From NCBI RefSeq assembly GCF_900109935.1, contig NZ_FOBV01000016.1, positions 1-32,317 on the forward strand: 32,317 bases of DNA, in the 5' to 3' direction. The position numbers and the translations under genes are program-made. Positions 7,993 through 17,035 of this stretch are shown piece by piece. The notes below the pieces were generated by a model that saw only the letters and a program-made list of their open reading frames with translations, was not told the DNA's origin and did not search any database. Every line of letters starts with the position of its first letter. The first letter of the stretch is position 1. This DNA comes from Chryseobacterium taichungense. Its GTDB lineage: Bacteria > Bacteroidota > Bacteroidia > Flavobacteriales > Weeksellaceae.

Positions 7993-9987
7993 ATGAAATT
8001 TAAGTACAGTCTGCTGGCTTTGGCAGCTCCGCTCTTAATGAATGCACAAAAAGTAATGACGCCTGAAATTTTATGGACTTTAAAAAAAGTCGGAGTACAG
8101 GCCGTTTCACCCGATCAGTCTTCACTTATTTATAAGGTAGGACAGGTAGATCTTACAACCGAGAAAACGAAAAATGAAAACTATTTTCTGAATACGATTA
8201 ATAATCAGTCTGCTAAAGTCGACTTAGGTAAAAAAGCATTGATCCAGTGGGACAAAAACGGAATTTATGCCCAGGAAGGAGATAAAATTTTTCTTTCTAA
8301 AGACAATGCAAAAACCTGGACTGAATTTTATACCATTGGTGAAGCTGATAACATCGTAATCTCTCCGGACGGTAAAAAAATAGCCTTCAGCAAACAGGTT
8401 TTGGTGGAAAAAGTAATGGGGAAAGATAAATATCCCGATACCCCAAAAACTACCGCACAGGTGTATACAGACCTGAATCACAGACACTGGGATTATTTTA
8501 ATGAAGGAAAATACAACCATGTTTTTGTTGTAAACATTTCTGATAAAGCTGAATCTGCAAAAGATCTTCTTGAAGGCAAAATGTGGGATTCACCGCAGCG
8601 ACCTTTTGGTGGAGCAGAAGACTTCATCTGGAGTCCGGATTCTTCCCAGCTTTTATATGTTACAAAACCTAAAAGCGGAAAAGAGTATTCTACAAGCACC
8701 AATACAGATATTTTCGCATATGATCTTGCTACAGGAACCACTAAAAATTTAACGGAATCTAATAAAGGATATGATGTCAACCCTAAATTCAGCCCGGACG
8801 GGAAATCCCTGATCTGGCAGAGTATGGCCAGAGACGGCTATGAAGCTGATAAAAATGATGTGAAAATCCTTGACTGGAAAACCGGTAAAACAACAAATCT
8901 TACTTCAGGTTGGGACGAAAGCGTTTCCGGAGATGTATTCTGGAGCGCAGATTCAAAAATGATCTATTTTACGGCAGCTTTCAGAGGAACCAAACAGCTG
9001 TTTTCGTTAGATCCGAAAAATGCTAAAGTTCAGCAGATCACAAAAGGTGATTTTGATGTCAATGAAATTTTTGCTGATCAGAAAAAGTCACTTTTAGTCG
9101 GACGAACAGACATCAATCACGCGACAGAACTCTTCTCTGTCAATGTAAAAAACGGAGAAATGCAGCAGGTGACCGATGTTAATAAAGATACCTACGCAAG
9201 TCTTTCTCAGGGAAAATCTGAACTTAAAATGGTGAAGACCACCGATGGTAAAGAAATGGGGGTCTGGTTTCATTATCCGCCCAATTTCGATCCGAATAAA
9301 AAATATCCGACTTTGGTATATTGTCAGGGCGGACCGCAATCTGCTTTAACTCAATTCTTCAGCACAAGATGGAACTTTGCTTTAATGGCTGCCAACGGAT
9401 ACATCGTTGTCGCACCAAACAGACGAGGAATGCCTGGCTGGGGAACAAAATGGAATGAAGAAATATCAAGAGACTGGGGCGGACAACCGATAAAGGATTA
9501 CCTTGCTGCAACCGATTATGCGAAAACATTACCTTATGTTGATGGGGAAAGAGTAGCGGCAGTCGGCGCAAGTTATGGCGGATACAGCGTGTTCATGCTT
9601 GCTGGAATTCACGAAAACCGATTTAAAACGTTTATCGCGCACGACGGGCTTTTTGATATGAAATCATGGTACCTGACGACAGAAGAGCTATGGTTTGCCA
9701 ACTGGGATTTAGGTTCTCCTTGGGAAAAGCCTCTTCCGAAAGCTTATACTGAATTTAATCCAAGCAATTTTGTTGATAAATGGAATAAACCGATCATGAT
9801 CGTTCAGGGCGGAATCGACTACAGGGTTCCCTACGAGCAGGGGCAAGAAGCATTTCAGGCTGCAAAACTGAGAGGACTGAAATCTAAATTGGTGTATTTC
9901 CCGAACGAAAACCATTGGGTACTTCATCCACAAAATGGTTTGGTTTGGCAGAGAGAATTCTTTGACTGGCTGAAAGAAACATTATAA
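7993..9987 (+). CDS. S9 family (prolyl oligopeptidase-type) peptidase
   Basis: 664 aa exported serine peptidase. Signal peptide residues 1-18, cut after NAQ. An N-terminal beta-propeller (roughly 30-400) contains several PD40-like blades such as NPKFSPDGKSLIWQS. The C-terminal alpha/beta-hydrolase domain carries the triad S527 (GASYGGYS), D609 (GGIDYRVP) and H641 (NENHWV). Members cleave dipeptides or short oligopeptides, often after proline or alanine, and in Bacteroidota they work in periplasmic peptide use. The length and domain order are complete, and it is flanked by terminators on both sides. Confidence 0.93.
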   Translation: MKFKYSLLALAAPLLMNAQKVMTPEILWTLKKVGVQAVSPDQSSLIYKVGQVDLTTEKTKNENYFLNTINNQSAKVDLGKKALIQWDKNGIYAQEGDKIFLSKDNAKTWTEFYTIGEADNIVISPDGKKIAFSKQVLVEKVMGKDKYPDTPKTTAQVYTDLNHRHWDYFNEGKYNHVFVVNISDKAESAKDLLEGKMWDSPQRPFGGAEDFIWSPDSSQLLYVTKPKSGKEYSTSTNTDIFAYDLATGTTKNLTESNKGYDVNPKFSPDGKSLIWQSMARDGYEADKNDVKILDWKTGKTTNLTSGWDESVSGDVFWSADSKMIYFTAAFRGTKQLFSLDPKNAKVQQITKGDFDVNEIFADQKKSLLVGRTDINHATELFSVNVKNGEMQQVTDVNKDTYASLSQGKSELKMVKTTDGKEMGVWFHYPPNFDPNKKYPTLVYCQGGPQSALTQFFSTRWNFALMAANGYIVVAPNRRGMPGWGTKWNEEISRDWGGQPIKDYLAATDYAKTLPYVDGERVAAVGASYGGYSVFMLAGIHENRFKTFIAHDGLFDMKSWYLTTEELWFANWDLGSPWEKPLPKAYTEFNPSNFVDKWNKPIMIVQGGIDYRVPYEQGQEAFQAAKLRGLKSKLVYFPNENHWVLHPQNGLVWQREFFDWLKETL

Positions 9988-9999
9988 AATATCAATAGG

Positions 10000-10022
10000 A
10001 GCGGGCTTTAGCCCGCTTTTTG
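10000..10022 (+). terminator. Rho-independent terminator after the S9 peptidase
   Basis: Perfect AGCGGGC-TTTA-GCCCGCT hairpin followed by TTTTTTG. It rules out a start codon at 10020 for the next gene. Confidence 0.9.
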
Positions 10023-10070
10023 TTTTCAGAATCAGGAACGGCTTTAGCCAAAATCTATAAAATTCAGAGT

Positions 10071-10562
10071 ATGCAAAACAGAATTTCTTCTTTCCCTCCG
10101 ATTATTGATAATAATTCTAAAATTCTAATTTTAGGATCCATCCCCGGCGTAAAATCATTAGAAAAACAACAATATTACGCCCATCCTCAAAACAAATTCT
10201 GGAAAATTATATTTGAATTATTTCACGAAGAATTTACAGAAGATTATGCGGAAAGAATTGGTCTGCTGAAGAGAAACCATATTGCACTTTGGGACGTTAT
10301 TGATTCTTGTGAAAGAAAGGGAAGTCTAGATTCTGAAATTAAAAATGAAGAAGCCAATCAGATTGAAGAACTTTTGGAAAATCATCCGAATATCCGGGCG
10401 ATCTTTTGTAATGGTGGAAAATCCTTCAAAAATTTACAGAAAATTTTAGGTAAAAATTTCAGAATTCCAATTTATCAGATGCCTTCGACAAGCCCGCTTC
10501 ATACAGTTTCCTTTGAAAAAAAGTTAGACGAATGGAAAAGCATTTTGGAATTTCTAAAATAA
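10071..10562 (+). CDS. DNA-deoxyinosine (hypoxanthine) glycosylase, uracil-DNA glycosylase superfamily
   Basis: About 163 aa. The motif GSIPGVKSLEKQQYYAHPQN and the C-terminal LPSTSP-like MPSTSPLHT match the hypoxanthine-DNA glycosylase family (TIGR04274). These enzymes excise deaminated purines to start base-excision repair. An in-frame ATG upstream at 10020 lies inside the preceding terminator, so the ATG at 10071 (MQNRISSFPP) is chosen; it also matches family length. It converges on the AIM24-like gene. Confidence 0.87.
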   Translation: MQNRISSFPPIIDNNSKILILGSIPGVKSLEKQQYYAHPQNKFWKIIFELFHEEFTEDYAERIGLLKRNHIALWDVIDSCERKGSLDSEIKNEEANQIEELLENHPNIRAIFCNGGKSFKNLQKILGKNFRIPIYQMPSTSPLHTVSFEKKLDEWKSILEFLK

Positions 10563-10565
10563 AAA

Positions 10566-10589
10566 AAGCAGAAATAAAAGTATCTCTGC
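10566..10589 (-). terminator. Terminator between convergent genes
   Basis: AGCAGA and TCTGCT pair across a 12-base loop. On the minus strand this is followed by a T-run, so it best serves the AIM24-like gene. Confidence 0.55.
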
Positions 10590-10614
10590 TAAAATTTATT
10601 TAATCTTCATTGCT

Positions 10615-11307
10615 TTATCTTTCGATCCTGTAGACTTCCTCATACGGCTGAATCAATACCCATCCGTTTCCTGAAAACTTCATCTGGAATTCTTCGCCAC
10701 TACCTCTTCCGATAAGACTTTTAAATGAAACGTTGGTTTTTAAATCCGGGGTTAAATTTCCCGACCAGGCTACGGTTGCATTAGGATCTGTAAAAACCGG
10801 TGCATCGGGTGTAACCATTAAAGTTAAAGGTTCTCCGTGCGTTGTAATTGCGATATGTCCTGTCCCGGACAAGCGTACCTGGAAAAGTCCACCAGACATC
10901 ACTCCTGCAATACTTTTCAACATCGTAATATCACTTTTTATGCTTTTTTCATGAGCCAATACATCGTTCCCATTTACACATACCGATTCGTTGTTTAAAT
11001 AAAGAATACGCACTTTTTTACCTTCGTCGGCAACATATAATTTTCCGGTACCTTCAGCTTTCATAAGCCTTGCTCCTTCACCGCTGATCGCTTTCTTTAG
11101 CAGATTTCCCAAACCTCCGGAAAGCATTCCCTGTCTTTCAAAATTAATATTTCCCACGTAACCGACCATACTTCCTGTCTTCGTCCATACGGATTGATTA
11201 TTAAGATTAATTTCTAAAAGTGCTGGTTTTTCAAGTTCAAAATAATCCCTCTGTTCAGGTTTTTCTTTTGTCTCGTTGACGAAAGATTCTAGTGAATATT
11301 TGCTCAT
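10615..11307 (-). CDS. AIM24 family protein
   Basis: 230 aa, all-beta protein of the AIM24/TIGR00266 family. Evidence is the series of short glycine-rich strands such as KTGSMVGYVGNINF, SGTGHIAITTHGEP and KFSGNGWVLIQPYE, with the AWSGNL segment near residue 184. The bacterial role is unknown; the yeast mitochondrial relative affects inner-membrane organisation. There is no signal peptide, so it is probably cytoplasmic. It is divergent from queA and appears monocistronic. Confidence 0.85.
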   Translation of the reverse strand: MSKYSLESFVNETKEKPEQRDYFELEKPALLEINLNNQSVWTKTGSMVGYVGNINFERQGMLSGGLGNLLKKAISGEGARLMKAEGTGKLYVADEGKKVRILYLNNESVCVNGNDVLAHEKSIKSDITMLKSIAGVMSGGLFQVRLSGTGHIAITTHGEPLTLMVTPDAPVFTDPNATVAWSGNLTPDLKTNVSFKSLIGRGSGEEFQMKFSGNGWVLIQPYEEVYRIER

Positions 11308-11394
11308 AGGTGTAAAATTTTAATCGTAAAATACAATTTTCATGTTTAATATTCACCTTGAAATCACGGTTTTTTGCTTGATTGCAAATAATAC

Positions 11395-11426
11395 TTGACA
11401 AAGGGGTATCTAATGTCGTATATTTG
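11395..11426 (+). promoter_or_regulatory. queA promoter (Bacteroidota -33/-7 type)
   Basis: TTG at 11395-11397 and TATATTTG at 11419-11426, 21 bases apart. This is close to the flavobacterial consensus TTG-N(17-23)-TAnnTTTG. Transcription would start about 11432, leaving a 5' leader of around 49 bases. Confidence 0.75.
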
Positions 11427-11434
11427 CAGTCCGA

Positions 11435-11453
11435 AAATTACACCTTGTAATTT
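11435..11453 (+). promoter_or_regulatory. Hairpin at the very start of the queA leader
   Basis: AAATTAC-ACCTT-GTAATTT is a perfect 7-bp inverted repeat directly after the predicted transcription start. It could be a 5'-end stabilising hairpin or a protein site. It does not look like a preQ1 riboswitch. Confidence 0.4.
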
Positions 11454-11480
11454 GATAATTTTTAAACCGTAATTTAAAAA

Positions 11481-12530
11481 ATGAAAACATCAGATTTTAA
11501 TTTTGATCTTCCTGCAGAATTATTGGCAGAACATCCATCCGAACACAGAGACGAAGCGAGACTAATGGTTTTAGACAGAAAAACTGAAACCATCGAGCAC
11601 AAACTGTTTAAGGATGTTGTTGATTATTTTGATGAAGGGGATCTTTTTATCTTCAATAATACCAAGGTTTTCCCGGCACGTCTTTATGGAAATAAAGAAA
11701 AAACAGGCGCTAAAATTGAAGTTTTCTTATTAAGAGAGCTTGATAAAGAAACTCGCGTTTGGGACGTTTTGGTAGATCCTGCGAGAAAAATCAGAATCGG
11801 AAATAAACTATTCTTCACTGAGGACGAATCTTTGGTTGCCGAAGTTATTGATAACACGACATCAAGAGGAAGAACATTAAGATTCTTATTCGATGGTTCG
11901 TACGAAGAATTCAGAGCTAAATTGAAGGAACTGGGAGAAACTCCGCTTCCGAAATACATCAAAAGAGATGTTGAACCTGAAGATGCTGAAAGATATCAGA
12001 CCATCTATGCGAAAGTGGAAGGAGCCGTTGCTGCACCTACTGCCGGTCTTCACTTTTCAAAACATTTGATGAAAAGACTGGAAATCAAAGGAATTGATTT
12101 TGCTGAAGTGACGCTTCACGTTGGTTTAGGTACTTTCAACCCGATTGAGGTGGAAGATCTTTCCAAGCATAAAATGGAATCTGAAGAGATTTTCATCGAT
12201 GAAAAAAATGCTCAGATCATCAACAATGCTGTAGATGCTCATAAAAGAGTTTGTGCTGTAGGTACAACAACGATGAGAACATTAGAAACTTCGGTATCTT
12301 CAAACAAGAAAATCTCTGCATTCCACGGATGGACAAATAAATTCATTTATCCTCCACACGAATTCGGGGTTGCGAATTGTATGATCACAAACTTCCACAC
12401 GCCGAAATCAACATTAATTATGATGATTGCAGCATTTGCAGGAAGAGATTTTATAATGCACGCTTACGAAGAAGCCGTAAAAGAGAAGTATAAATTCTAC
12501 TCTTACGGGGATGCAATGCTAATTTTGTAA
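11481..12530 (+). CDS. queA: S-adenosylmethionine:tRNA ribosyltransferase-isomerase
   Basis: 349 aa, full family length. QueA transfers the ribosyl part of SAM to 7-aminomethyl-7-deazaguanine in tRNA, making epoxyqueuosine at the wobble base. Recognisable blocks are FDLPAELLAEHPSEHRDEARLMVLDR (start of the protein), FNNTKVFPARL, PLPKYIKR (about 155-162), GAVAAPTAGLHFS and HVGLGTFNPI. No other queuosine gene is in the window. The next gene, rlmN, is also an RNA-modification gene, separated by a long inverted repeat. Confidence 0.96.
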   Translation: MKTSDFNFDLPAELLAEHPSEHRDEARLMVLDRKTETIEHKLFKDVVDYFDEGDLFIFNNTKVFPARLYGNKEKTGAKIEVFLLRELDKETRVWDVLVDPARKIRIGNKLFFTEDESLVAEVIDNTTSRGRTLRFLFDGSYEEFRAKLKELGETPLPKYIKRDVEPEDAERYQTIYAKVEGAVAAPTAGLHFSKHLMKRLEIKGIDFAEVTLHVGLGTFNPIEVEDLSKHKMESEEIFIDEKNAQIINNAVDAHKRVCAVGTTTMRTLETSVSSNKKISAFHGWTNKFIYPPHEFGVANCMITNFHTPKSTLIMMIAAFAGRDFIMHAYEEAVKEKYKFYSYGDAMLIL

Positions 12531-12552
12531 TTGGATTAATTTTAAATTATAG

Positions 12553-12611
12553 ATTATAAATTTTAGATTATTTTCAACTTTTGTATATGAATTTAATCTA
12601 AAATTTATAAT
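12553..12611 (+). repeat. 18-bp perfect inverted repeat between queA and rlmN
   Basis: ATTATAAATTTTAGATTA (12553-12570) pairs exactly with TAATCTAAAATTTATAAT (12594-12611) around a 23-base loop. The right arm ends 20 bases before the rlmN TTG start. It may end queA transcripts weakly or shield the rlmN start. Confidence 0.8.
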
Positions 12612-12631
12612 TTAAAATCTATAATCATATT

Positions 12632-13666
12632 TTGAAAGACATCAGAACTTTATCACTCGACCAGCTCAAAGATTACTTTGTTTCTTTGGGAGAAAAGCCT
12701 TTCCGTGCGAAACAGGTGTACGATTGGCTGTGGAGTAAAAACCTCCATTCGATTGATGAAATGACAAATCTTTCGAAAAGTCTTCGCGAAAGAATTTCCG
12801 AGGAATATACGATCAATCCCGTTTCTGTCGATCTTCTTCAGAAAAGTACGGACGGGACTATTAAAAATGGCGTAAAACTGCACGACGGGTTGCTCGTGGA
12901 ATCCGTTTTAATTCCGACAGAAACCAGAACGACAGCCTGCGTTTCTTCACAGGTTGGATGTTCTTTAAACTGTGAATTCTGCGCAACGGCAAGACTCAAA
13001 AGAATGAGAAACCTTGAAGTTGCCGAAATCGTAGATCAGGTTGCGTTGATCGACAGCCAGAGTAAAATGTATTTCAACAGGCCGCTTTCCAATATTGTGT
13101 TTATGGGAATGGGCGAGCCGATGATGAACTACAAAAACGTGGTAGAGGCCATCAGGAAAATTACCCAGCCGGAAGGTTTAGGGATGTCTCCGAGAAGAAT
13201 TACCGTTTCTACATCAGGAATTCCCAAAATGATCAAAATGCTTGCTGATGATGATTTGAGGGTAAAACTTGCTCTGTCACTTCACTCTGCAATTGAGTCA
13301 AAACGCAATGAGATTATGCCTTTCTCAGATAAGTTTCCTTTGACAGAAATTATGGAAGCACTTCAATATTGGTATCAGAAAACAGGCTCAGTGATCACGT
13401 TTGAATATTGTGTCTGGAAAGGAATCAACGACGGCGATGAAGATATCAAAGCATTAATCAAATACTGTAAGCAGGTTCCTTCTAAAGTTAACTTAATTCA
13501 ATACAATCCTATTGGTGACGGCAAATATGACCAGTGCAACAAACAGGCAGAAGAAGATTATATTCGTCAGCTTGAAAATGCAGGGATTGTCTGTGTCGTA
13601 AGAAAAAGTCGTGGGGGAGACATTGATGCCGCGTGCGGCCAACTTGCCAATAAAACAGCGGATTAA
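12632..13666 (+). CDS. rlmN: 23S rRNA (adenine-2503-C2) / tRNA A37 methyltransferase, radical SAM
   Basis: 344 aa. The radical-SAM cluster motif CxxxCxxC is C110-C114-C117 (GCSLNCEFC). The C-terminal cysteine that carries the methyl intermediate in this family is C335 in AACGQL. Other family blocks include VFMGMGEPMMNY and RRITVSTSG. RlmN methylates A2503 of 23S rRNA and A37 of some tRNAs. The start codon is TTG: no ATG is in frame nearby, and MKDIRTLSLDQLKDYF is the expected N-terminus. A TTG start and an upstream hairpin suggest modest translation. Confidence 0.95.
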   Translation: MKDIRTLSLDQLKDYFVSLGEKPFRAKQVYDWLWSKNLHSIDEMTNLSKSLRERISEEYTINPVSVDLLQKSTDGTIKNGVKLHDGLLVESVLIPTETRTTACVSSQVGCSLNCEFCATARLKRMRNLEVAEIVDQVALIDSQSKMYFNRPLSNIVFMGMGEPMMNYKNVVEAIRKITQPEGLGMSPRRITVSTSGIPKMIKMLADDDLRVKLALSLHSAIESKRNEIMPFSDKFPLTEIMEALQYWYQKTGSVITFEYCVWKGINDGDEDIKALIKYCKQVPSKVNLIQYNPIGDGKYDQCNKQAEEDYIRQLENAGIVCVVRKSRGGDIDAACGQLANKTAD

Positions 13667-13715
13667 AATTTCATTAAAAAAATCAAAAAAAATTCTTAAC
13701 GTTTTCTTAAAATCC

Positions 13716-13723
13716 TAACTTTG
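13716..13723 (+). promoter_or_regulatory. Candidate -7 element for the fatty acid hydroxylase-type gene
   Basis: TAACTTTG fits TAnnTTTG and lies 17 bases before the ATG, so the transcript would have a very short leader. No exact TTG lies at the -33 distance. Confidence 0.45.
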
Positions 13724-13740
13724 TACAAAATCAGGTAACA

Positions 13741-14679
13741 ATGATGGATTATTTTGTAGGCAAAGACGGCCTTGAAAACGTTTATGCCTGGTCAATTCCG
13801 GTTCATGCTACAATTATTCTTGCAGAGATGATCTATAGTCATGTCGCAGAAGCAAAACTGTACAACGGTAAAGATGTTGCTACAAGTATTTATCTCGCGG
13901 TGCTCAACTTCGGGTTAGACGTTGTAATGAAAGCTTTTGCCATGGGGGTCATGTTTTTCTTTTTCAATCACAGGCTTTTCTCATGGGACTACACGGTTTG
14001 GTATTGGCTGATCTGTTTTGTGGTAACAGATTTTGCTTATTATGTTCTTCACTACGTCGATCATCATTCCAGAGCATTCTGGGCAGTTCATATTACGCAT
14101 CATAACTCCGAATATTTCAACCTGACAACAGGTTTCAGAAGTCCTGTTCTGCAACCTCTTTACAGATATTTGTATTTTTCTCCGTTAGCTTTTTTAGGAT
14201 TTAATCCATGGCATATTATGGTTGTTTATGCGATCGGACAGGTCTATGGAACATGGGTTCATACCCAGACAGTGAAAAGTATGGGTGTTTTGGAATATAT
14301 ACTGGTTACACCTTCTCATCATCGTGTTCATCATGCCTGCAATATCAAATATCTGGATAGAAATATGGGAATGTGCCTGATTATCTGGGATAAAATGTTC
14401 GGAACCTTTGAAAAAGAAGATCCAAATGTACCGGTAAAATATGGTATTTACCCTAAAATGCCTGACAACAAGCCTGATACCGTTCTTTTATATGAATGGC
14501 GAAAGATCTGGAAAGACATTAAACAACCGGGATTAAAATTCTCAGACAGAATTAATTATATTTTTAATTCTCCCGGATGGCGACACGACGGAACCGGAAA
14601 AACAGTAAGACAATATCAAAAAGATTATTGGGCGAAGAAAAATAGGAAAAAAGAACAGATTGAAAAGAAATCGGCCTAA
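13741..14679 (+). CDS. Sterol desaturase / fatty acid hydroxylase superfamily membrane protein
   Basis: 312 aa integral membrane di-iron enzyme. The histidine clusters that bind two irons are present: H104-xxx-H108 (HYVDH), H117-xx-HH121 (HITHH), H174, and H194-xx-HH198 (HRVHH). Hydrophobic segments occur near residues 15-35, 45-75, 85-105 and 140-170. Family members insert oxygen or a double bond into lipids (fatty acids, sterols, carotenoids). The substrate is unknown here. The C-terminal 70 residues are soluble and basic. It seems to be transcribed alone. Confidence 0.9.
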   Translation: MMDYFVGKDGLENVYAWSIPVHATIILAEMIYSHVAEAKLYNGKDVATSIYLAVLNFGLDVVMKAFAMGVMFFFFNHRLFSWDYTVWYWLICFVVTDFAYYVLHYVDHHSRAFWAVHITHHNSEYFNLTTGFRSPVLQPLYRYLYFSPLAFLGFNPWHIMVVYAIGQVYGTWVHTQTVKSMGVLEYILVTPSHHRVHHACNIKYLDRNMGMCLIIWDKMFGTFEKEDPNVPVKYGIYPKMPDNKPDTVLLYEWRKIWKDIKQPGLKFSDRINYIFNSPGWRHDGTGKTVRQYQKDYWAKKNRKKEQIEKKSA

Positions 14680-14837
14680 TTTTTTATAATATTAATTAAT
14701 TTTCAATGAAATCTATATACTCAATTCAGTCGGATTTTGTCAGTCTTTTTATTGGCTTATGTATATCAATCCTTCAAACCTTTATTGAGTGAAAGTCGCT
14801 TATTAAATACAAATTATAATTCAATATTAGGTTTTGC

Positions 14838-14929
14838 TATCATTTGCTGAGTGTTAACGCCTTTGCGAACGAAAAATAAACGCAATCATTTACAATAAAG
14901 CTTTGCGCTCGTTGCGTAAAAAAAGATTC
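14838..14929. repeat. Dispersed flavobacterial-type repeat, copy left of the secreted-protein gene
   Basis: Starts TATCATTTGCTGA (14838-14850), then CGCCTTTGCG-A-ACG and, further on, AAGCTTTGCGCTCG. It matches 15883-15963 in order and spacing of the key words. It fills much of the 309-base gap after the desaturase gene, which holds no other recognisable feature. Confidence 0.65.
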
Positions 14930-14988
14930 TTTATGACATAAACTTGAATTAACATAAAAATTAAGGTCATTTATAATATTTTTACAAA

Positions 14989-15867
14989 ATGAAAAAAATA
15001 TTTCTGGCTTTTATTATTACAATCTCCGCTCCTTCTCCTGCTCAGCAGTCCGCTATTTTTAAAATCAGGAAATACAGAATAAGTTATCTGGACGAAAGAA
15101 TTAAGGAAACCTCGGGTTTAAGCTTAATGAACGGAAAACTTTACACATTCAATGACAGCGGGAATTCACCCGAACTTTTTGAACTGGATAAAACAACAGG
15201 AGCAATTGTAAGTACAATAAAAATCAATGGTAAAAATAAAGATTGGGAAGCTTTAACCAATGACGGACAGTATTTTTATATTGGCGATTTCGGTAATAAC
15301 AGCGGAACAAGAAAAGATCTGGAAATCTATAAAATACCCTTTAATAATAATTTATCTGAACATGCTTCAATGAGCTTGATTTCCTTTGAATATCCTGAGC
15401 AGAAAGATTTTGTTTCCAGGAATACTTTTACTGATTTTGATGCCGAAGCGATGATCTATCTGAATGGGAAAATCCACCTTTTTACCAAGGAATGGAGTTC
15501 AAAATCGACAACACATTATATTATTGATCCTAACCATCCGGATAAGCAGCAAGCCCAGAAAACAGAATCTTTCAAAACGAATTTTGTGGTTACCGATGCT
15601 TCTTATTTCAATAAAAAACTCTACCTCATCGGGTATACAAAGAAAACAGAAGTTTTTTTAAACATCTTTAGTGAAACTGCTCCAGGAGTCTTTTTCAACG
15701 AGGCTCCCAAAAGATATTATTTAGGAAGCGCTTTATCCATTGGCCAGATTGAAGGAATTGCTGTAGATGATAGTGGAATGTATATTTCCGGTGAGAAGTT
15801 TCATTCACCAATAGGCGGATCAAAGCAGAGTCTTTATTTTATTCCAAATGACAAGCTCAAGGATTAA
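14989..15867 (+). CDS. Secreted protein of unknown function, probable beta-propeller
   Basis: 292 aa with a signal peptide (hydrophobic residues 4-16, cut after PAQ). Repeating strand-rich segments such as ETSGLSLMNGKLYTFNDSGN, DWEALTNDGQYFYIGDFGNN and DFDAEAMIYLNGKIHLFTK suggest a propeller-like fold. The motif DWEALxxDGxYxYIGDFGNN recurs in uncharacterised Bacteroidota proteins as I recall, but no function is established. There is no type IX secretion C-terminal domain. It is flanked on both sides by copies of the same repeat. Confidence 0.75.
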   Translation: MKKIFLAFIITISAPSPAQQSAIFKIRKYRISYLDERIKETSGLSLMNGKLYTFNDSGNSPELFELDKTTGAIVSTIKINGKNKDWEALTNDGQYFYIGDFGNNSGTRKDLEIYKIPFNNNLSEHASMSLISFEYPEQKDFVSRNTFTDFDAEAMIYLNGKIHLFTKEWSSKSTTHYIIDPNHPDKQQAQKTESFKTNFVVTDASYFNKKLYLIGYTKKTEVFLNIFSETAPGVFFNEAPKRYYLGSALSIGQIEGIAVDDSGMYISGEKFHSPIGGSKQSLYFIPNDKLKD

Positions 15868-15882
15868 TAATTTAAACATTTG

Positions 15883-15963
15883 TATCATTTGCTGAACTAA
15901 GCGCCTTTGCGGACGTAAAAATATTCAAATAATTATATAATTCTCTGTGACTTTGCATTAAAA
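15883..15963. repeat. Dispersed flavobacterial-type repeat, copy right of the secreted-protein gene
   Basis: Begins with the identical 13-mer TATCATTTGCTGA, then CGCCTTTGCG-G-ACG, and ends with CTTTGCATTAAAA, a 13-mer also found at 24002-24014 inside another repeat element. It is in the same orientation as the copy at 14838. Confidence 0.65.
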
Positions 15964-16014
15964 CTAAAAAATTGATATTCGTATTAAATTACCTTAAAAT
16001 TGACTGAAAAAAAT

Positions 16015-16022
16015 TATCTTTG
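16015..16022 (+). promoter_or_regulatory. Candidate -7 element for the polyprenyl synthase gene
   Basis: TATCTTTG matches TAnnTTTG and lies 34 bases before the GTG start. A TTG at 16000-16002 is too close (12 bases) for a usual -33 element. Confidence 0.45.
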
Positions 16023-16056
16023 TTGGAATTAATAATTTATCCATCATCCAGAGATT

Positions 16057-17034
16057 GTGGCGAACACTGTAGAAGAAATCAAGCGACCGATCAATGAGGA
16101 AATGAAACTTTTCGAGCAGAAGTTTTATGAATCCATGCAGAGTAAAGTACCTTTATTAGATAAAGTCACGCGTTTTATCGTTACTACAAAAGGGAAACAG
16201 ATGCGCCCCATGTTCGTTTTTCTTTGTGCAAAGCTTGTAGGAGATGTTAACGAAAAAACCTACCGAGGTGCTTCCATGATCGAGCTTATCCATACCGCTA
16301 CGCTGGTTCACGACGATGTAGTGGATGAAAGCTTTAAACGACGCAACTTTTTTTCAATCAATGCCCTGTGGAAAAATAAAATTGCGGTTCTGGTAGGAGA
16401 TTATCTTTTGTCGAAATCGGTTTTACTTTCAACAGACCACAAAGACTATGATCTATTGGGTGTAATTTCCAGAACGATCCGTGAAATGTCTGAAGGTGAG
16501 CTTTTACAGCTTGAAAAAGCCAGAAAGTTGGATATTACGGAAGAAGTATACTACGAAATTATTCGTCAGAAAACAGCTACTTTAATTGCTGCATGTTGCG
16601 AGATTGGCGTATTGTCGAACAACGCTGATGCAGATCTGGCAAAAAAAATGATGGATTTCGGAACCTATACCGGAATGGCTTTTCAGATTAAAGACGATCT
16701 TTTCGACTACCTGACCTCAAATGTAATCGGAAAACCGGTAGGAATTGATATCAAAGAACAGAAAATGACGCTGCCACTGATTTTCACATTGAGAAATGCT
16801 GACGAAAAGAACAAAAAATATTACTTCAATACAATCAAGCGTTACAATAATGATCAGAAACGTGTGAAAGAGCTGATCAGTTTTGTTAAAAGTTCCGGAG
16901 GGTTGGATTATGCTATTTCTGTCATGAAAGATTTTCAGCAAAAAGCCAAAGACATTCTCAACGAATTTCCTGATTCTGAAGCCAGAAAATCTTTACATAT
17001 CATGCTGGATTATGTAATTGAGCGAAAATTTTAA
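16057..17034 (+). CDS. Polyprenyl diphosphate synthase (trans-prenyltransferase)
   Basis: 325 aa all-alpha enzyme that adds isopentenyl units to an allylic diphosphate, probably making the menaquinone side-chain precursor. The two aspartate-rich motifs are D86DVVD90 (HDDVVDESFKRR) and D213DLFD217 (IKDDLFDY), both intact. The GKQMRP segment (46-51) is the usual diphosphate-binding site. Translation starts at GTG; the next residues ANTVEEIKRP fit family N-termini. Exact chain length cannot be read from sequence. It abuts the convergent membrane-protein gene with a one-base gap. Confidence 0.92.
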   Translation: MANTVEEIKRPINEEMKLFEQKFYESMQSKVPLLDKVTRFIVTTKGKQMRPMFVFLCAKLVGDVNEKTYRGASMIELIHTATLVHDDVVDESFKRRNFFSINALWKNKIAVLVGDYLLSKSVLLSTDHKDYDLLGVISRTIREMSEGELLQLEKARKLDITEEVYYEIIRQKTATLIAACCEIGVLSNNADADLAKKMMDFGTYTGMAFQIKDDLFDYLTSNVIGKPVGIDIKEQKMTLPLIFTLRNADEKNKKYYFNTIKRYNNDQKRVKELISFVKSSGGLDYAISVMKDFQQKAKDILNEFPDSEARKSLHIMLDYVIERKF

Positions 17035-17035
17035 A

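Noticed and set aside
10020..10070. Longer start for the glycosylase gene
   Set aside because: That ATG overlaps the T-run of a strong terminator.
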